Assembly: GCA_944474755.1 (NCBI GenBank)
Contig: OX104119.1
Span: 1,599,075 to 1,663,074, forward strand
Origin: Limnoperna fortunei
Taxonomy: Eukaryota > Mollusca > Bivalvia > Mytilida > Modiolidae
Direction: 5' to 3'
Length of the DNA stretch: 64,000 bases
Shown: positions 48,683 through 60,869 of the stretch, piece after piece
How the letters are laid out: each line of letters begins with the position of its first letter
How positions within the stretch are numbered: the first letter of the stretch is position 1
Program-made: the position numbers and the translations under genes
The notes under the pieces: generated by a model
Told to the model about the DNA's origin: nothing
What the model saw: only the letters and a program-made list of their open reading frames with translations
Databases searched by the model: none

Positions 48683-48909
48683 ATGGTTGTGCAATTGGTG
48701 GTGCTCAGATTGGTCTTAGGAAAGATTTCAAATGTGTTGACAACGCTAACAACTGTCGATGTGTCAGAAATAATTATACTATATCAACTGAGAAGAACGC
48801 AAGTATCAAGGAGATATGCTTCGACAAATTACGTGAAATGATCATCACTCCTGGAAATAAAAAGATAATATCAAGGGTGTTCTTTAAGTATTATGTAGTA
48901 GATCAATGA
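48683..48909 (+). CDS. Candidate Cys-containing terminal exon, function unknown
   Basis: It follows an acceptor ('aaaattaattttag') and stays open for 74 codons in phase 1 to TGA at 48907. It encodes GCAIGGAQIGLRKDF, CVDN, CRCVRNN, then a lysine-rich end with five cysteines in all. The cysteine spacing looks protein-like, but I do not recognise the family. No upstream partner exon was found, though a TATA-like 'tataaaag' lies at 48531. Confidence 0.35.
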
Positions 48910-50374
48910 TAGCAAGCTGATATTATCTTTTTGTAGAATTACTTCCTCAGACAATTAATTTGATCGTTAAAATTTATAAATATTAGATGACATTCAAACT
49001 AATATACAAACAATCTCTTATACCTAGTATAACAGTATAACAATACAAAACAATAGGAAATACAAACTTTGACAATCAAAATTACATCCAAAAACAATTT
49101 GCAAGTCTATATTTTATTCCCAACACATACAGAAATTAACATTCTCTCCTGAACGTCTTTGAAGCAGTATATAAAGAATTCATGTCACAATAAATAAACA
49201 TGTTATCAATTTCTGAGTTTATCTGATTATCTTTTTTCCTAGCATCACATTTATACCCAGCACATTATGAATACTGTTGGACAAAAAGTCAGCATTGTAT
49301 TTCTATAAACCAAAACGCAAATTCATATGTCCAAGTAAACTGACATAAAATGAAGGTAAAAAAATTAAATTAAAATAAAGAGAAATTAAGCATAGTTTTT
49401 CATATAAGTTTGCTGACACAAAATGTATATTTAATTGTCACAAGAATGTTTGCTTCACGTTCAACTAAAACTGTATCTGTTTGATTGTGTTAGGCCACAA
49501 TAATAAGGAACCAGTTAGTTAAAGAACATGTATGTGTTATTCTGGTATCCTGACGATAAAATCCTCATTTGCTTAAGCGGCATTTGGATAAAACGTCAGT
49601 TCAGGAGATATTAGATTTCAGCGGTGACAGCGTTGAAATTTCACGTTCAGCTATTCTCTAGAGAAATCATTTTGTAATATAGATAAGTTCAAGTAGACGT
49701 CATTCTATTATGACTTTCAATGTTTACATTTCTTAGCTGAGTTTACAGTAAGATTTCATAACTTAAACGTAAAGTTAACTAATTTATATTAAAATTTGAT
49801 AAAGAAAAAGTATTCCCGCCTTAAAAAAAAGATTGCATCTGGTATTGAAAGGCGTAATATTATTAACCAATGAAAATGCGTATATCGATGTCCTGACGTG
49901 GTGTTATATTTGAAGTGAAGCTTGCTTCAATGAACAATATTGCCCTAGGAAACCAGGACAAGGTATGTGTTTATTACTTTCTAAGCTATGTTTAATTTCA
50001 GGCAGTGGTAACTGCCTCAGCCCAGGTTTGTTCAAAGAAGTGTAAAGATTACTAGCGCTGGTGTTAACTGTAACAGCCATGTTTGATACTGTGTTATTAT
50101 AAACTAATCGAAAAACAATTTAATTATTACAATATTAAATTTGGAAAAAACACAAAATGAAGTATCCCTAAGCAGAATTTAAAAAAAACAACGAAATTGG
50201 CGAAATTGCACTAAATTCCGAAATATGAGCAAATGCTAATAGAAATTAACAACATCAACAAGTCTACAAATAGTATCTGTTATTCTCTGTTCGGTTCTAG
50301 TTTGTATTATCAACGTAAACAAATTAATAGTTAGGCAAATTATTTCAGTTCCAATGTTAGGTTTTTGCCTCTTG

Positions 50375-50834
50375 TCACTTACAAAGGATACGTTTTAATG
50401 CAACGTATATCGTTAATATATCCGACATCACAATCAACCCTGCTGACATACAAATTATTACGATCGCAACGATTCCAATTCCAACAGATGATCGTCTACC
50501 GTCAGCTGCAGAAATATGTTTTCTGATGTAAGATGAGGTCTGGTTTGTAGGGATTCTAATTTTATTCTCAAGTTCAACGAGATCATCCTTCATAATAATC
50601 TTTAATTCATCTAATGTGAAATTAAAACCGATAAGATATTGCCATTTGTTAGTAACGTTAGAACATGGACATAAGCACTTTAAATTGCTTTCACTCTGAG
50701 TCACGAATAGTGACGAAAACTGGGAATCGTTTGAACTTAGAGTCATGGGCATTAATGCAGACTGGAAATCGCTTGCACTTGGAGTTACGGATGTTGATGC
50801 AGATGGAAGATTGCTTGCACTCTGAGTCGAGGAC
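50375..50834 (-). CDS. Terminal exon of a single-pass membrane protein
   Basis: Begins after acceptor 'ttactattttttag' in phase 1 and ends in TGA at 50375. The N-terminal ~50 residues are Ser/Thr-rich imperfect repeats (TQSASN, TPSASD, TQSESN), a likely O-glycosylated stalk. Then come a CLCPCSNVTNKW motif, a helical stretch (LDELKIIMKDDLVELENKI), RKHISAADGRRSS, one transmembrane helix (VGIGIVAIVIICMSAGLIVM) and a short end (ALKRILCK). This C-terminal layout (CPC motif, ~40 residues, K/R-x-SA-DxR-SS, helix) resembles the end of many uncharacterised bivalve surface proteins known to me. The extracellular domain must lie in upstream exons, probably beyond 51 kb, and was not found. Confidence 0.7.
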
Positions 50835-51539
50835 GCTAAAAAATAGTAATTTACTTACAATTATAGAACATTCGCTTGTCAAATTATTTAATTATTGTAA
50901 TAACACCACAAACAACTACATTACTGTCAAATGAGAACAGTAAAAGTTAACAAGTCAACGCAAATAAGTAAATATTCTGTATGATAAAGATGACATCCAT
51001 TATTCATGGTTTTTTTCTTCAAGACATCTCCAAATTAAGTACGTTGTATTAAGACCTTTGCAACTATGTTTATTACAATATACTTAATGTCATGTAAATA
51101 CTTGTTACGTCATACGTAAAGATCAACTATAACAAATATAGCCTTGCCACAACTACGTTTGAATTTGTTTGCTTTAAAAGAGTTACACTTTTATTATCAG
51201 CATTTTATATACTATTCATTCCTGTAATTACCTTGAATATTTTACTTTCAGAGAGTTTATAAGCAATAGTCCTTTCAATTGTTGTGCGATTAGAGAGTTA
51301 CATTATCCACTTCCGTAAGTCCACATGTGTTACTTGTGATAATAAAATTGGAACTATCTTATAGCAGAGTATTGACACTGTGATATGTAAAGGAGAAAAG
51401 AGCATGATGAGACTGAAGGCATACTGCATACTTTTAATACAAAAAAGTTGGAAGTACACAATAAAATATTAATGAATTGGAGCCAAATACTAAGCATATA
51501 TAGAACACGCTACAGAAATTAATTTCAAAGAGTCACAAG

Positions 51540-51894
51540 ACAAATGAAGCTAGAAAAGTCGCCAGATAAAAATGGAATTACTGCAGAGCACTCACAGTGA
51601 CAAACATTTTATCTACCATCCCAGAAGTCATACCGAAAGAGAGAATAGAACCTTTGCTATTACCATCACAAAGTAAACTAAGAGGTTTTCCTAAAATCAT
51701 CTGCATTGAATACTGCTTTTATAGTCCCTAGAGTTGTATAACAAGCCAAGGAGATGCCAGATAATTTGTACATTGTAACTGTGGATGCACGGAAAGCCTT
51801 CAATAAGTTCAACCATGAAATACTATTTAACAAGCTTTTCCAATGGTGGTATGACCATATGAACAGTGAAAATATGTTTTGTAGTTTCAATATA
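51540..51894 (+). pseudogene. Reverse transcriptase remnant split by a Tc1-like element
   Basis: Translation gives LEKSPDKNGITAEHS, then KLRGF, then NLYIVTVDARKAFNKFNHEI and LFNKLFQW. These match the RT pattern GKSPGxDGI.AE, G(F), and motif A 'D..KAFD.V.H..L..KL' (here KAFN). Stops and frameshifts are present. It ends at the left end of the Tc1-like element. No clear continuation was recognised after 53.446 kb. Confidence 0.6.
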
Positions 51895-53445
51895 TACACC
51901 AGGAAAAAAATTAAGCACCCCCGAATATTTTTGTTTTTAATTTATTGTAAATAAAGTTTAATTTGATGATTTTGGTCAGTATTAATTATTTAATGTCTAA
52001 TTAAAAGGATGTGAACGTTCAGGTGTGAAATTTTAATTAAGCGCGACTCATTGTCCACGTGAAGCTTGCTCCTTTCATCACGTCCAAAGTGCACAATATT
52101 CGTGCAACATATCGGCATTTAAGTCCCTAAATTCTAATGAGCAAATCATTTAAAGTAAGCCTGACGAGGAGGCGAATATTAGAAGCACAGATATGGCAAA
52201 TCATCGGCATGCATTCCAATGGTATGTCTTACAAGGCAATAGGAAGTCAGCTTGGCTATTATTATACAGCCATTAGGCGTTTGCACAGAAAACACGCGGC
52301 AATATGCTAAAGACCGTTCCTGATCTGGTCAACAATCTGTGACAACGCGAAGATAGGAGCCTTGGTAGATTTGTTAGGCTAAATCTGTTTGCAGCATGAA
52401 CCTGTCTCAAGCAACAATGGTGACCTGGTCGCAATCTGTCAGCCAGAACAGAACTAACTCGTCTAAAGGCTGCAGGATTTAGGCCAATGAGAGTAAGTAA
52501 ATGCCCAATGCTTTATGATCGCCATCGCAGGGACAGGTTGGCCGAAGCTGGCCAATATTGAAACCTTAGAACATGGCGACGATTTCGATGGTAAGATGAG
52601 AGCCAATTTTTACTATATGTAACTGATGGCAAAAACCCGTATTTGGAGGCATCAAAACACAGCTTACACGCCAAGAAACATTGTTCCAACCGTGCCTTTT
52701 GGTGGGGGCTTAGTTATGGTATGGGCTGTATCTCACATGATTGCAAACTAGAATTGCAACCTTAATGGTAAAATGTACACCCGGGCGTGCTTACACCTGT
52801 AGTTGTGCTTAATTGTGGAAACCACCCGTTAAAGTCAACACTTGTTTTCATGGATGACAACGATAAACCTCATCGTTCCAGAGCATTAAGTGCATATCTG
52901 GATAACTAAGCTGTGACCACTCTTCCGTGGCCTGTAAGAAGTCCAGATCTCAACCCAATATATCATCTATGAGATCAGTTGGGCAGGCGATTCCAAGCTC
53001 TGGAACCTACTCCACAGAATGTGCAACATGTAGAAGCTAAATTACACCGAGGATGTCAACAGATAATGCTTCAACAAATCAGACGCCATACTGGCAGTAC
53101 GAGACGCATTGCTGCAGCAGTCATTCATGATAACGGTGGATATATCCGATATTGACCCTTCGACGGCTAATTATCAACATGTTGATAGACGTTTCAAGTG
53201 TGATTGGACAATTGAATAACAGTTTGGACATTACTTTTTAAAGACTACGTGAAATAGTATAGACCGTCCATATTTTAAAATATGTAAATAAAATAATGAG
53301 GTTTTAGTTTAAAAAATGTTTCATTGTGCCCAGCAATTCATATTTTTAATAGCTATACAAGTAAAAAACGAATGGCAGTTCTATATTAGTTCAAAGTGTA
53401 TGACTTGAAAAAAACTAAGGGGTGCTTAACTTTTTTCCAGATGTA
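51895..53445 (+). mobile_element. Tc1-like DNA transposon, full length but dead
   Basis: About 1.55 kb with terminal inverted repeats of ~27 bp. Left 'tacaccaggaaaaaaa' + 'ttaagcacccc' and right, in reverse, 'tacatctggaaaaaag' + 'ttaagcacccc', with TA at each outer edge. Between them is a transposase in decay (52.15-53.13 kb, plus strand). Confidence 0.9.
52150..53130 (+). pseudogene. Tc1-like transposase, inactivated
   Basis: A helix-turn-helix part (IIGMHSNGMSYKAIGSQLG, AIRRLHRKH) is followed by MLYDRHRRDRLAEAGQY, DESQF (first catalytic Asp, ~52595), MDDNDKPHR (second Asp, ~52855) and PVRSPDLNPIYHL. In Tc1 proteins this last motif is PIEH, with the third acidic residue; here the Glu codon reads Tyr. 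Several stops (for example after NPIYHL) and frameshifts confirm inactivation. Confidence 0.85.
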
Positions 53446-54304
53446 TATTTGCTAGATTCAATCGACATCGGACTTATACAATTAAACACATGTGTATGCA
53501 TGATATTATTCTATAAACAATCTTCTCTTGGCGGATAGTTGAAATTTTAAAGATGTGTGTATGAACTAATGTGAAAAAACATTTTATCATCGATATGTTG
53601 ACATTTCGCACGTAATACAAGAGCTTCGTTTGTATACAGCGCGTTGGTGAATGTTACTTTTTGTTGTATTTAAAGACACTTGGCATGATGCCACATACAC
53701 TGCTTGATAGTAATATAATTACAACATCCATCTTTGCATCAATCCCAATGTGTTTTTGACATTCATATTTACCTAAAAAACAAACAATAATAATCTTTAA
53801 TTTATTATTTTTTACGACTTGTTTTCAGTAAGGCCGGCTTGCTGTTATGCATTAGGAACGAAGTAAAAATAATTTTCTGTAGCATAGAGCTAAGTGCCTT
53901 TGCAGATAAGCCATTATAATCGGTATTCATTGTTGAAATTAGTAATTATAATTAAATATTAACCACATAATTACATGTAGTTTAGTCTTCGATCAATATT
54001 TACTATTATGTATGTACTGTATGCACATTTTAACAAGATTTACTTAATTAAATAGATCGTTGTTATATGACACAGTGTCTCTTGCATGCAAGTAAATTTC
54101 GTAATTCAACTTCATCAACGTCACATATTTTGGCATACAAAACATCTAATCTACGCATATTATGTATAACACAGCTGTATTGCAAACGATTTCACTTCAA
54201 TTACGAATGTGTTGAAGGCAAATGGTTATTTCTCTTTTTTTATACAAGAATTTATTATGGTGTGTCGTGTGGTAAATAAAAGATTCATTCTTCAGCATTA
54301 AGGT

Positions 54305-55075
54305 TTCTTGTAGTATGAAACACGTAGATGTATAACAGATACTGTAGATGTGTTGTCAAACAGAATAAATCCTTAGATGTTTTGACATACTGCCTAGATA
54401 CCGTAGATAATTTCTCACACAGCCTAGATACCGTAGATGATTTGTCACCCAGCATATATGTTTTGTCACACAATATAGATACCTCAAATGATTTTTCTTA
54501 CAGCCTAAATACCATAGATATCTTGCAACACAGCATAAGTACCGTAGATGTTTTGTCATACAGCCTAGATACCGTAGATATATTTTACACAACATGGATA
54601 CCGTAGATATGTTTTACACAACATAGATACCTTAGTTGTTTTATCACACAAACAAGATACCGTAGATGATTTATCGCACAGTATATATACACAAAATATT
54701 TTGTCTTATAGCATGTTTTGCCACGCAACATAGATACCGCAGATGATTTTTCACAGAGCACATATACTGTAAATGTTTCGTTACACAGTTTAGATACAAT
54801 AAAGGTATTTTTACACAGCACAACTGCCGTAGATGTTTTTTTACGCAGCTTAGATACTATACATGTTTTTTTACACAGCACAGTTGCCGTAGATGTTTTG
54901 TTACACAGCTTAAATACCATACATGTATTTTACACAGCACAGTTGCCGTAGATGTTTTGTTACACAGCTAAGATACCATACATGTATTTTTACACAGCAC
55001 AGTTGCCGTAGATGTTTTGTTACACAGCTTAGATACCATACGTGTATTTAACACAGCCTAAATACCGTAGATCCA
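54305..55075. repeat. 30-bp minisatellite, about 25 units
   Basis: The unit 'gataccgtagatgttttgtcatacagccta' varies along the array. Its right third (54.78-55.05 kb) forms 60-bp dimers in which 'agataccatacatgtatttt' alternates with 'cagttgccgtagatgttttg'. The period is divisible by three, so ORFs on both strands with 10-residue periodicity arise; not genes. It lies ~370 bp from the stop codon side of the VHL exon. Confidence 0.9.
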
Positions 55076-55442
55076 ATCATTTTCATTACATATTTACAAA
55101 ATATTTGTAAAAAATAAACCCTTTTACAATTACTATGTCGACATCCCTTACCACGCTATATTAAGAATGATATTTTCCAGAAAAACATATACACAATTAT
55201 TATATTATTATTTTGCAGGACAACAAATTTCTCAACAGGTATCCGTTTCGATAACCGCTCTGTGTATTCTCTTGAAGAGATCTTTTAAATGCCTTAAATT
55301 ATATTATGTTCTTTGTTTCTTTATTTTTTTGTTATAATATAAGTTCTCACAAAAACACCAAGTTTCGTACCATGATCCTTAAACATATTTCTTGCAAAAG
55401 TATATAAAAGGGTGGCTTTCGACACGGTACAATATTCTATCA

Positions 55443-55735
55443 TTATTCATACAAACCTTGTCCGGGTGTTATGTATACCATTTCAGTCTGATTGTTTTTT
55501 CTGGGATAAAATATGTAGTTGTTATCGATTAGTAGTTCTTCTCCAGTTGATGCATTTCTTGCCGACCATGGGTGCGTGACATATGTTTGTATTTCAAACG
55601 ATTTCCCAGGACCCAAATTGGCATATTCCACCAACTGGCCATTGTAATCGTGCCAATAAATCTTTGCATTAAAGGCGCATGCGTTTATGAATCCCACATA
55701 CGATATTTCATCTGTAGTGATAGATCTTGGTAGTT
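55443..55735 (-). CDS. VHL beta-domain protein, terminal exon
   Basis: Begins after acceptor 'tttttattgtag' in phase 1 and ends in TAA at 55443 (97 codons). The motif order matches the von Hippel-Lindau beta domain: LPRSI, FINACAFNAKIYWHDYNGQL, EYANLGPGKSFEIQTY, VTHPWSARNASTGEELLIDN, FYPRKNN. In human VHL this beta sandwich binds hydroxyproline of HIF-alpha. The alpha domain that recruits elongin C is not encoded here: the protein ends ~13 residues after FYPRKNN. So this is a beta-domain-only end, a type I believe is multiplied in bivalves (from memory). Upstream exon(s) are not found. GTG-initiated starts in this ORF are artefacts of ignoring the splice. Confidence 0.8.
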
Positions 55736-56389
55736 CTACAATAAAAATTAATAAGAAGAATACCTTCTTCTAAAATGTTTATAAAAATTAGATCAATCAT
55801 TTTATAAAGTTCTGGTTTTACACAAAGAATAAAACCGTATCAAAAGTACTGCATGTCTATGTATTATTTGAATTGAAGTCCCAAAGTCAGGATTAAAAAA
55901 GAAGTGTGGGATGTATGTCACGTTGATTCATTTAAGGTCTTTCTGATTTCAAACAATACTACATCATATTATTTGTAGGCTATATTTTCCGGACTGCCTT
56001 CGATCAAACTCTTGGACATCATATATAGTAAAATCCTAACAACATAATTTTTTTTAATTGAATGTTATCCTTTGAACGTTTAGCCACTAAATATGACAAA
56101 GTGAACATTAAATGTTCACTACTCAAATTTACCCTTATTTTTTTCTCTTTCCTGACTCATTCATTTCATAACTATTCTTTTTTCCCATATCTTCATATCT
56201 CTTTTTAACGAAATACAAAACATGTACTGTGCTTAATTTTTTATTACTCTCTTTCTGCAGAAAATTTCTTTTTTCTATTTAACATACATTCTGCTTTTCC
56301 TTTCTCATTAAACAAATTCACTGTGTACTATAATTTTATAAAAACAGTTTTAAATAATGGACACATAATATGACGGTAACTAGTACGAG

Positions 56390-56640
56390 CCTTATTGCAG
56401 ACAAAGTGTGGTCGACTCCAATCTGCACTGACAAGGATTTTGCCAGTTTTTCTTGTGGTTTTACCCGTCTTCTATAGATTCCTTACCCAAAAGCTGATAG
56501 TTATTATGCAACAATTATTCTTGTTAAATGTCGGTAGGTTTTCTCCGGGTGCTCTGGCTTGCTCCCCTAAAAACAGACTTAATATATAGCTAAAAATGCT
56601 GAAAATGGCGATGCCAAAATTAAGACAAACATACAATCAG
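56390..56640 (+). mobile_element. SINE-like body with internal insertion (arm B)
   Basis: It contains 'gtggtcgactccaatctgca', 'ctgacaaggattttgcc', then ~70 bp of other sequence, then 'ggttttctccgggtgctctgg' and 'gctgaaaatggcg'. Same arrangement as 28.34 kb. The tRNA head is mostly missing. Confidence 0.6.
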
Positions 56641-57983
56641 TTACACTACGGACTCTGACCTCATTTACACGTTACCATTTTAAATATCTTATATTTAAAA
56701 TGAAGAAGGAAATTGGAAGGCCGAGTTGTTAAGAGGGACGTTGGATGGCAAAGTTACTAAGGTAATTAGTGATATCTAATGACTTTCATGTCAACACTGA
56801 TGCTACTGAGCTTAACAGCTAGGATGAACATATTAATTTGAGTTGATATTGTAGTTAATTAAATTCACTCTTACTAGAAAACTATATAAATATCACTAAC
56901 TAACTTTCATTGGGGAATGTGCTGATATAGAAACTCTTTTTTTTACAAATAAATTGTTAAGCGTTTAGAAAGAGGTTGTTAGAATCATCACTAAGGTGAC
57001 ATGACTAGTTTTCATTAAGAGCATGTAAAAAAGTGGATAGAAGAGATGCTGAAAAGACGTGAACATCACAAAATAAAATACTTTCATGAATGGATAAACA
57101 GCATGTAACCACACCATTACCGAAAATAGTAACATCTACAATTTCAACACAAGACAGATCTCACGTATCCCAGCCAGTAAGAATGCAAACTTTTGTATAT
57201 CAGAACTATTTGTTACCGCCAATAGTTAGGTTTTGGAACCAATCAACTCGGGAAATAAAAGAATAATAGTAGTTCCCTAGCCTCTATCAGTCCATTCGTA
57301 TCAACAAACCCATCATAATTCTGAGACAAGACTTGGAAAATATTTTCAACTGTTTTGTTAACAATGTGTTTTGAGTGACAATGCTTGTTCAGCGGTTCAA
57401 CAATTGTTTATACATAAGAGTTTTATAATTAAATTAAAACTGTTGTGAACTAAATGAAAACATTCATGCAAACATTTAAGTGTCCGTTCCTAATTGTGAA
57501 TAAATATGTTACTGAATGCGGGGACTAGTTGGCTAAATATGCGACATAAAATATACACGTAACAGGTCACAGAAAATAAAATAGGCAGAAATCGCGAGTC
57601 GTGAAAATACAAAGAAGATTAATAATGGATTACGAAAATAAAACATTTACCTCGCCGCTACTGATGTGCTTAAATCGAACCAAGTTTTTATTGGGTTTTA
57701 CAGGGCTCTACCCGTAGATATTTCCTGCCTTAAAGAAACTTGCTTAATTATATAATATAAAGAAAATATTCAATTTTTTGTTGTTTTTTTTTTAAATATG
57801 TTTATTCATTTTTTACAACGAGATATTTGTATTAACTATTGTTTTGAATACTCGCGTTTATTTTATTATAAATTTTTATTAATGCACTTATAATATACAA
57901 ATGACGCAGAATTTGTTTCATCTTCAAATTAATAATTTATACGTATCCGTCAATAAACTGGCCGATTTATGCATATAATTAAA

Positions 57984-58092
57984 TGACGGATTTTGCATCG
58001 CACTGATTGGACTGATCGCACTGATCGCTGACGGTTAACAAGGTATTCGTCATCAATCAGTCAGCGATCCGTCAGCGTTCCAAAATCCGTCA
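57984..58092. repeat. 109-bp foldback sequence
   Basis: Ends are perfect 12-bp inverted repeats ('tgacggattttg' / 'caaaatccgtca'). The interior contains more self-complementary pieces ('ctgattg'/'caatcag', 'gatcgctgacgg' vs 'cagcgatccgtcagcg'). It is followed by an (AATC)n run at ~58108-58133. It could be a tiny MITE. Confidence 0.7.
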
Positions 58093-60869
58093 GCCATCAG
58101 TTATCAAACAATCAATCAATCAATCAATCAATCAAAGTGTTGCGTTTACGAGTTCAAGTACTGTATAAGCTCGATCGGCTGATCTCGTGGACGATAAAAA
58201 ATTTTAAAAAATGTACAACACTTCATAGTAAGCAGTAAACGTTTTCATACCTTTCCTACATTCTTTTTTTCTACATCATATTGTCTCTTTTCTCAATCTC
58301 ATTACAACACACCAGAATGTAATAATTGATTAGAAGTATACATTCCCCTGTTGGTGCTATTCATAATTAATAATTCTATTCACTCACACTGAATACGAAT
58401 TAATATATGCCAATATCTGTTTCATAATTATTACTTATTACGTTTCCTTGGTGTTCGGTACTTTGTTATTACATTTATTGTCTTTTGTATACTAATATTC
58501 AGAGAATTTTATTTCATATAAAATAATGTGATAATATATATTAGTAAACTAAGTGGTATAACAGTAGTATAAAGGCCGTAAACATCCATCCGAAAAACAA
58601 CTATACACGTAGTCAATCCCGACACCAAAGATACACGTGCATGTGTAATACCTTTATGAAGTAAACCCCAAACAAAAATATATACGTGATTGTGTAACAC
58701 CTAAATGTAGTAAACCTTAGCTCTAAATATACAAGTCACTGCGTTATACACAATTAATTAAATTGGGTGGTATAATTTTAACAGAAAATTACAACAGGTG
58801 AGGATTACGTTAAAAAATAAACTATATAATAAAAATGCAAAATGCTTCAATTTTTACGAAACGCGGTTTTCAGGTAGATTAAGATGTTGCGAATGAAAGT
58901 AATGCATAAAAATTTGACTTTGAAAATGAAAAGATCCTTAAATATCTATGTGGATTGTTATAAATGTTAGTATATACGTATAGCATGTTATACCAAACTA
59001 TATAATGTTCATGTGGACTTTTTATGGCGGACATTTTGAATCCAAGATGGCAGCCAAAAAATGCTCTTATGCTGGTATTCAGGAAGATTTAGACGTTGCA
59101 AAGGAATGTTAGTTGTAAAAAAGATCTGAATTTTAATTATGGCGGCCATCTTAAAATGGCGACCGCTTTGATAATGAACAAAAATCAAATTAATTTTTTT
59201 TTTATCTTATGCTTTTAAATAAAAACTTGTATAAGCGTAGATTAAGGGTAGTCAAATAAGAAACACTACCTATGACTCGGTTAAAATGTCAGATTGTATT
59301 TTTGAGACCCTGATATCCCGTAACAAGTGTGGTTTGGGATGCAGTTAGGATCCATAAGATTATAATTATTTTTAATGCTTCTTAATATTCGTCTTACACT
59401 TCCAAGACATAAAATTATCCGCAAGTTTACGAGAAGAGAAAACGCTTCGACTCATCAGTGTGAAACTTATTAAAGTTATAGTTCCCTAACAGAGGCGCAA
59501 GCAACTTTTATAATTTTCGATATTTTCAACCTTTTCAAAATAGCCGCCGTTGAAAATAAAAGTTCATTACATGGATTTCATGTATGGCTGGAGCAATTTC
59601 AATGAAAATAAATTATTCCACTGATACAGTAGACTATCCTGAGCATTTTTGTCCAAAACGCAAAAACGGGCATTTTTCAACACCAGCCATTTTACGACAC
59701 CCCTTGAAAAAGGTCACCTTTGTCCAATTCCAACGAAATTTGACTTCTCAGCATATTTTATTGTACTTATTTCAATGGTATTTTTTGGAGACTTCTATGT
59801 TGGCATCCCAACACACAGATCGTTAATCATTATTATTCGGGTTCCACTTTTTATAATCAAATTAAACTTGGCAAAATTTTAGATCAACGTATTGAGGGAT
59901 GCAGTCAATATTAAACACCAACCCAAAATTTGGAAAAAAAATCACGGGTCCCCTTTAAACGAAATTTGGTATTGAGGTAGATTTTAGTGTTTCAAGTGTT
60001 TTAATGCTATCTCTGAAAAAAAAATCCCGACATCTCGTTCCAAAATGGCAGTGACCGATGCGTCAAATTTACAACGTTATCTGATCTTGATGAAATTTAA
60101 CGTGCTACAATTCAATAAAATTTTGTACATAATTAGATTACGTAGGAGAACTCTTCATTTAAATTTTTTATCGTGCGACACCACAACACGTCGAATTCTC
60201 AACGTTGTCGGAATTCAGCGTTTGATAAGTAGGTAGACTTTAATATAATGAGTAGAACTCGATACTAACCATATGAATTTTAGGCGACTTTAGTGTTCGC
60301 ATCACAACACACTATTTTTAATTCTTATTTGTCTCTCCTAGAAGAACGGAGTTCTAGAAAGTTTTTCTGACTGATTGCTCGAAAACGATCCATCCGATCA
60401 ATTTCAAACTTGGCAAGGAAATTGAGAGATACTCAAAGGTATTCAATCGACTTTTAAAATTTTCAATCTGCCCCGTTAAAGTTTAAGTATATTTCTCAAT
60501 CTCTGGTATTCAATATTTTGGGGTCCTCTTAAACAGCTGTGTGTCCGGGGCTAAGTACACCGTTGTCTTGTCATGTCGTGTCTTACAATGCAACCTTTTA
60601 ATATTATTTTTCACAACAGTATAAAAGAATAATGCATATTGGTACATTATTCTTTGAAATCATTCACGTATAAGATAGGTTTGATATGGTTATAATTTTA
60701 GCAAACAAAAAGATAGATAGCACAACAGAAAAAAATAACTGATTAATCATATTGATTCAGATTGACAATAACTTTTTGCCAGCGTGTGGTATATTGTTTT
60801 CGCTTAATAAAGACAAATATATTTATCAAACATTATGACTATACGCAATAACAAGTCGATGTTTTACCA

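Larger units (their letters stand above)
55443..60860. repeat. Segmental duplication, arm B
   Basis: Direct repeat of 27716-32780, about 27.7 kb away; landmarks are listed under arm A. Moderately diverged, with many indels. Arm B carries the intact VHL exon, a ~300-bp segment at 56.65-56.94 kb with no counterpart in A, and a foldback element at 57.98 kb, but lacks the Naiad-like RT insertion. ORFs at 59.6-60.2 kb lie in repeat-like sequence with 'ccgccattttg' motifs and are not supported. Confidence 0.8.

Noticed and set aside
49931..50040. Possible small exons (ATG at 49937 with donor GTATGT, acceptor at ~50004)
   Set aside because: Only 11 and 8 codons; splice-like signals of this quality are expected by chance and no domain supports them.
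54328..54951. 10-residue-repeat ORFs on both strands
   Set aside because: By-product of the 30-bp array.
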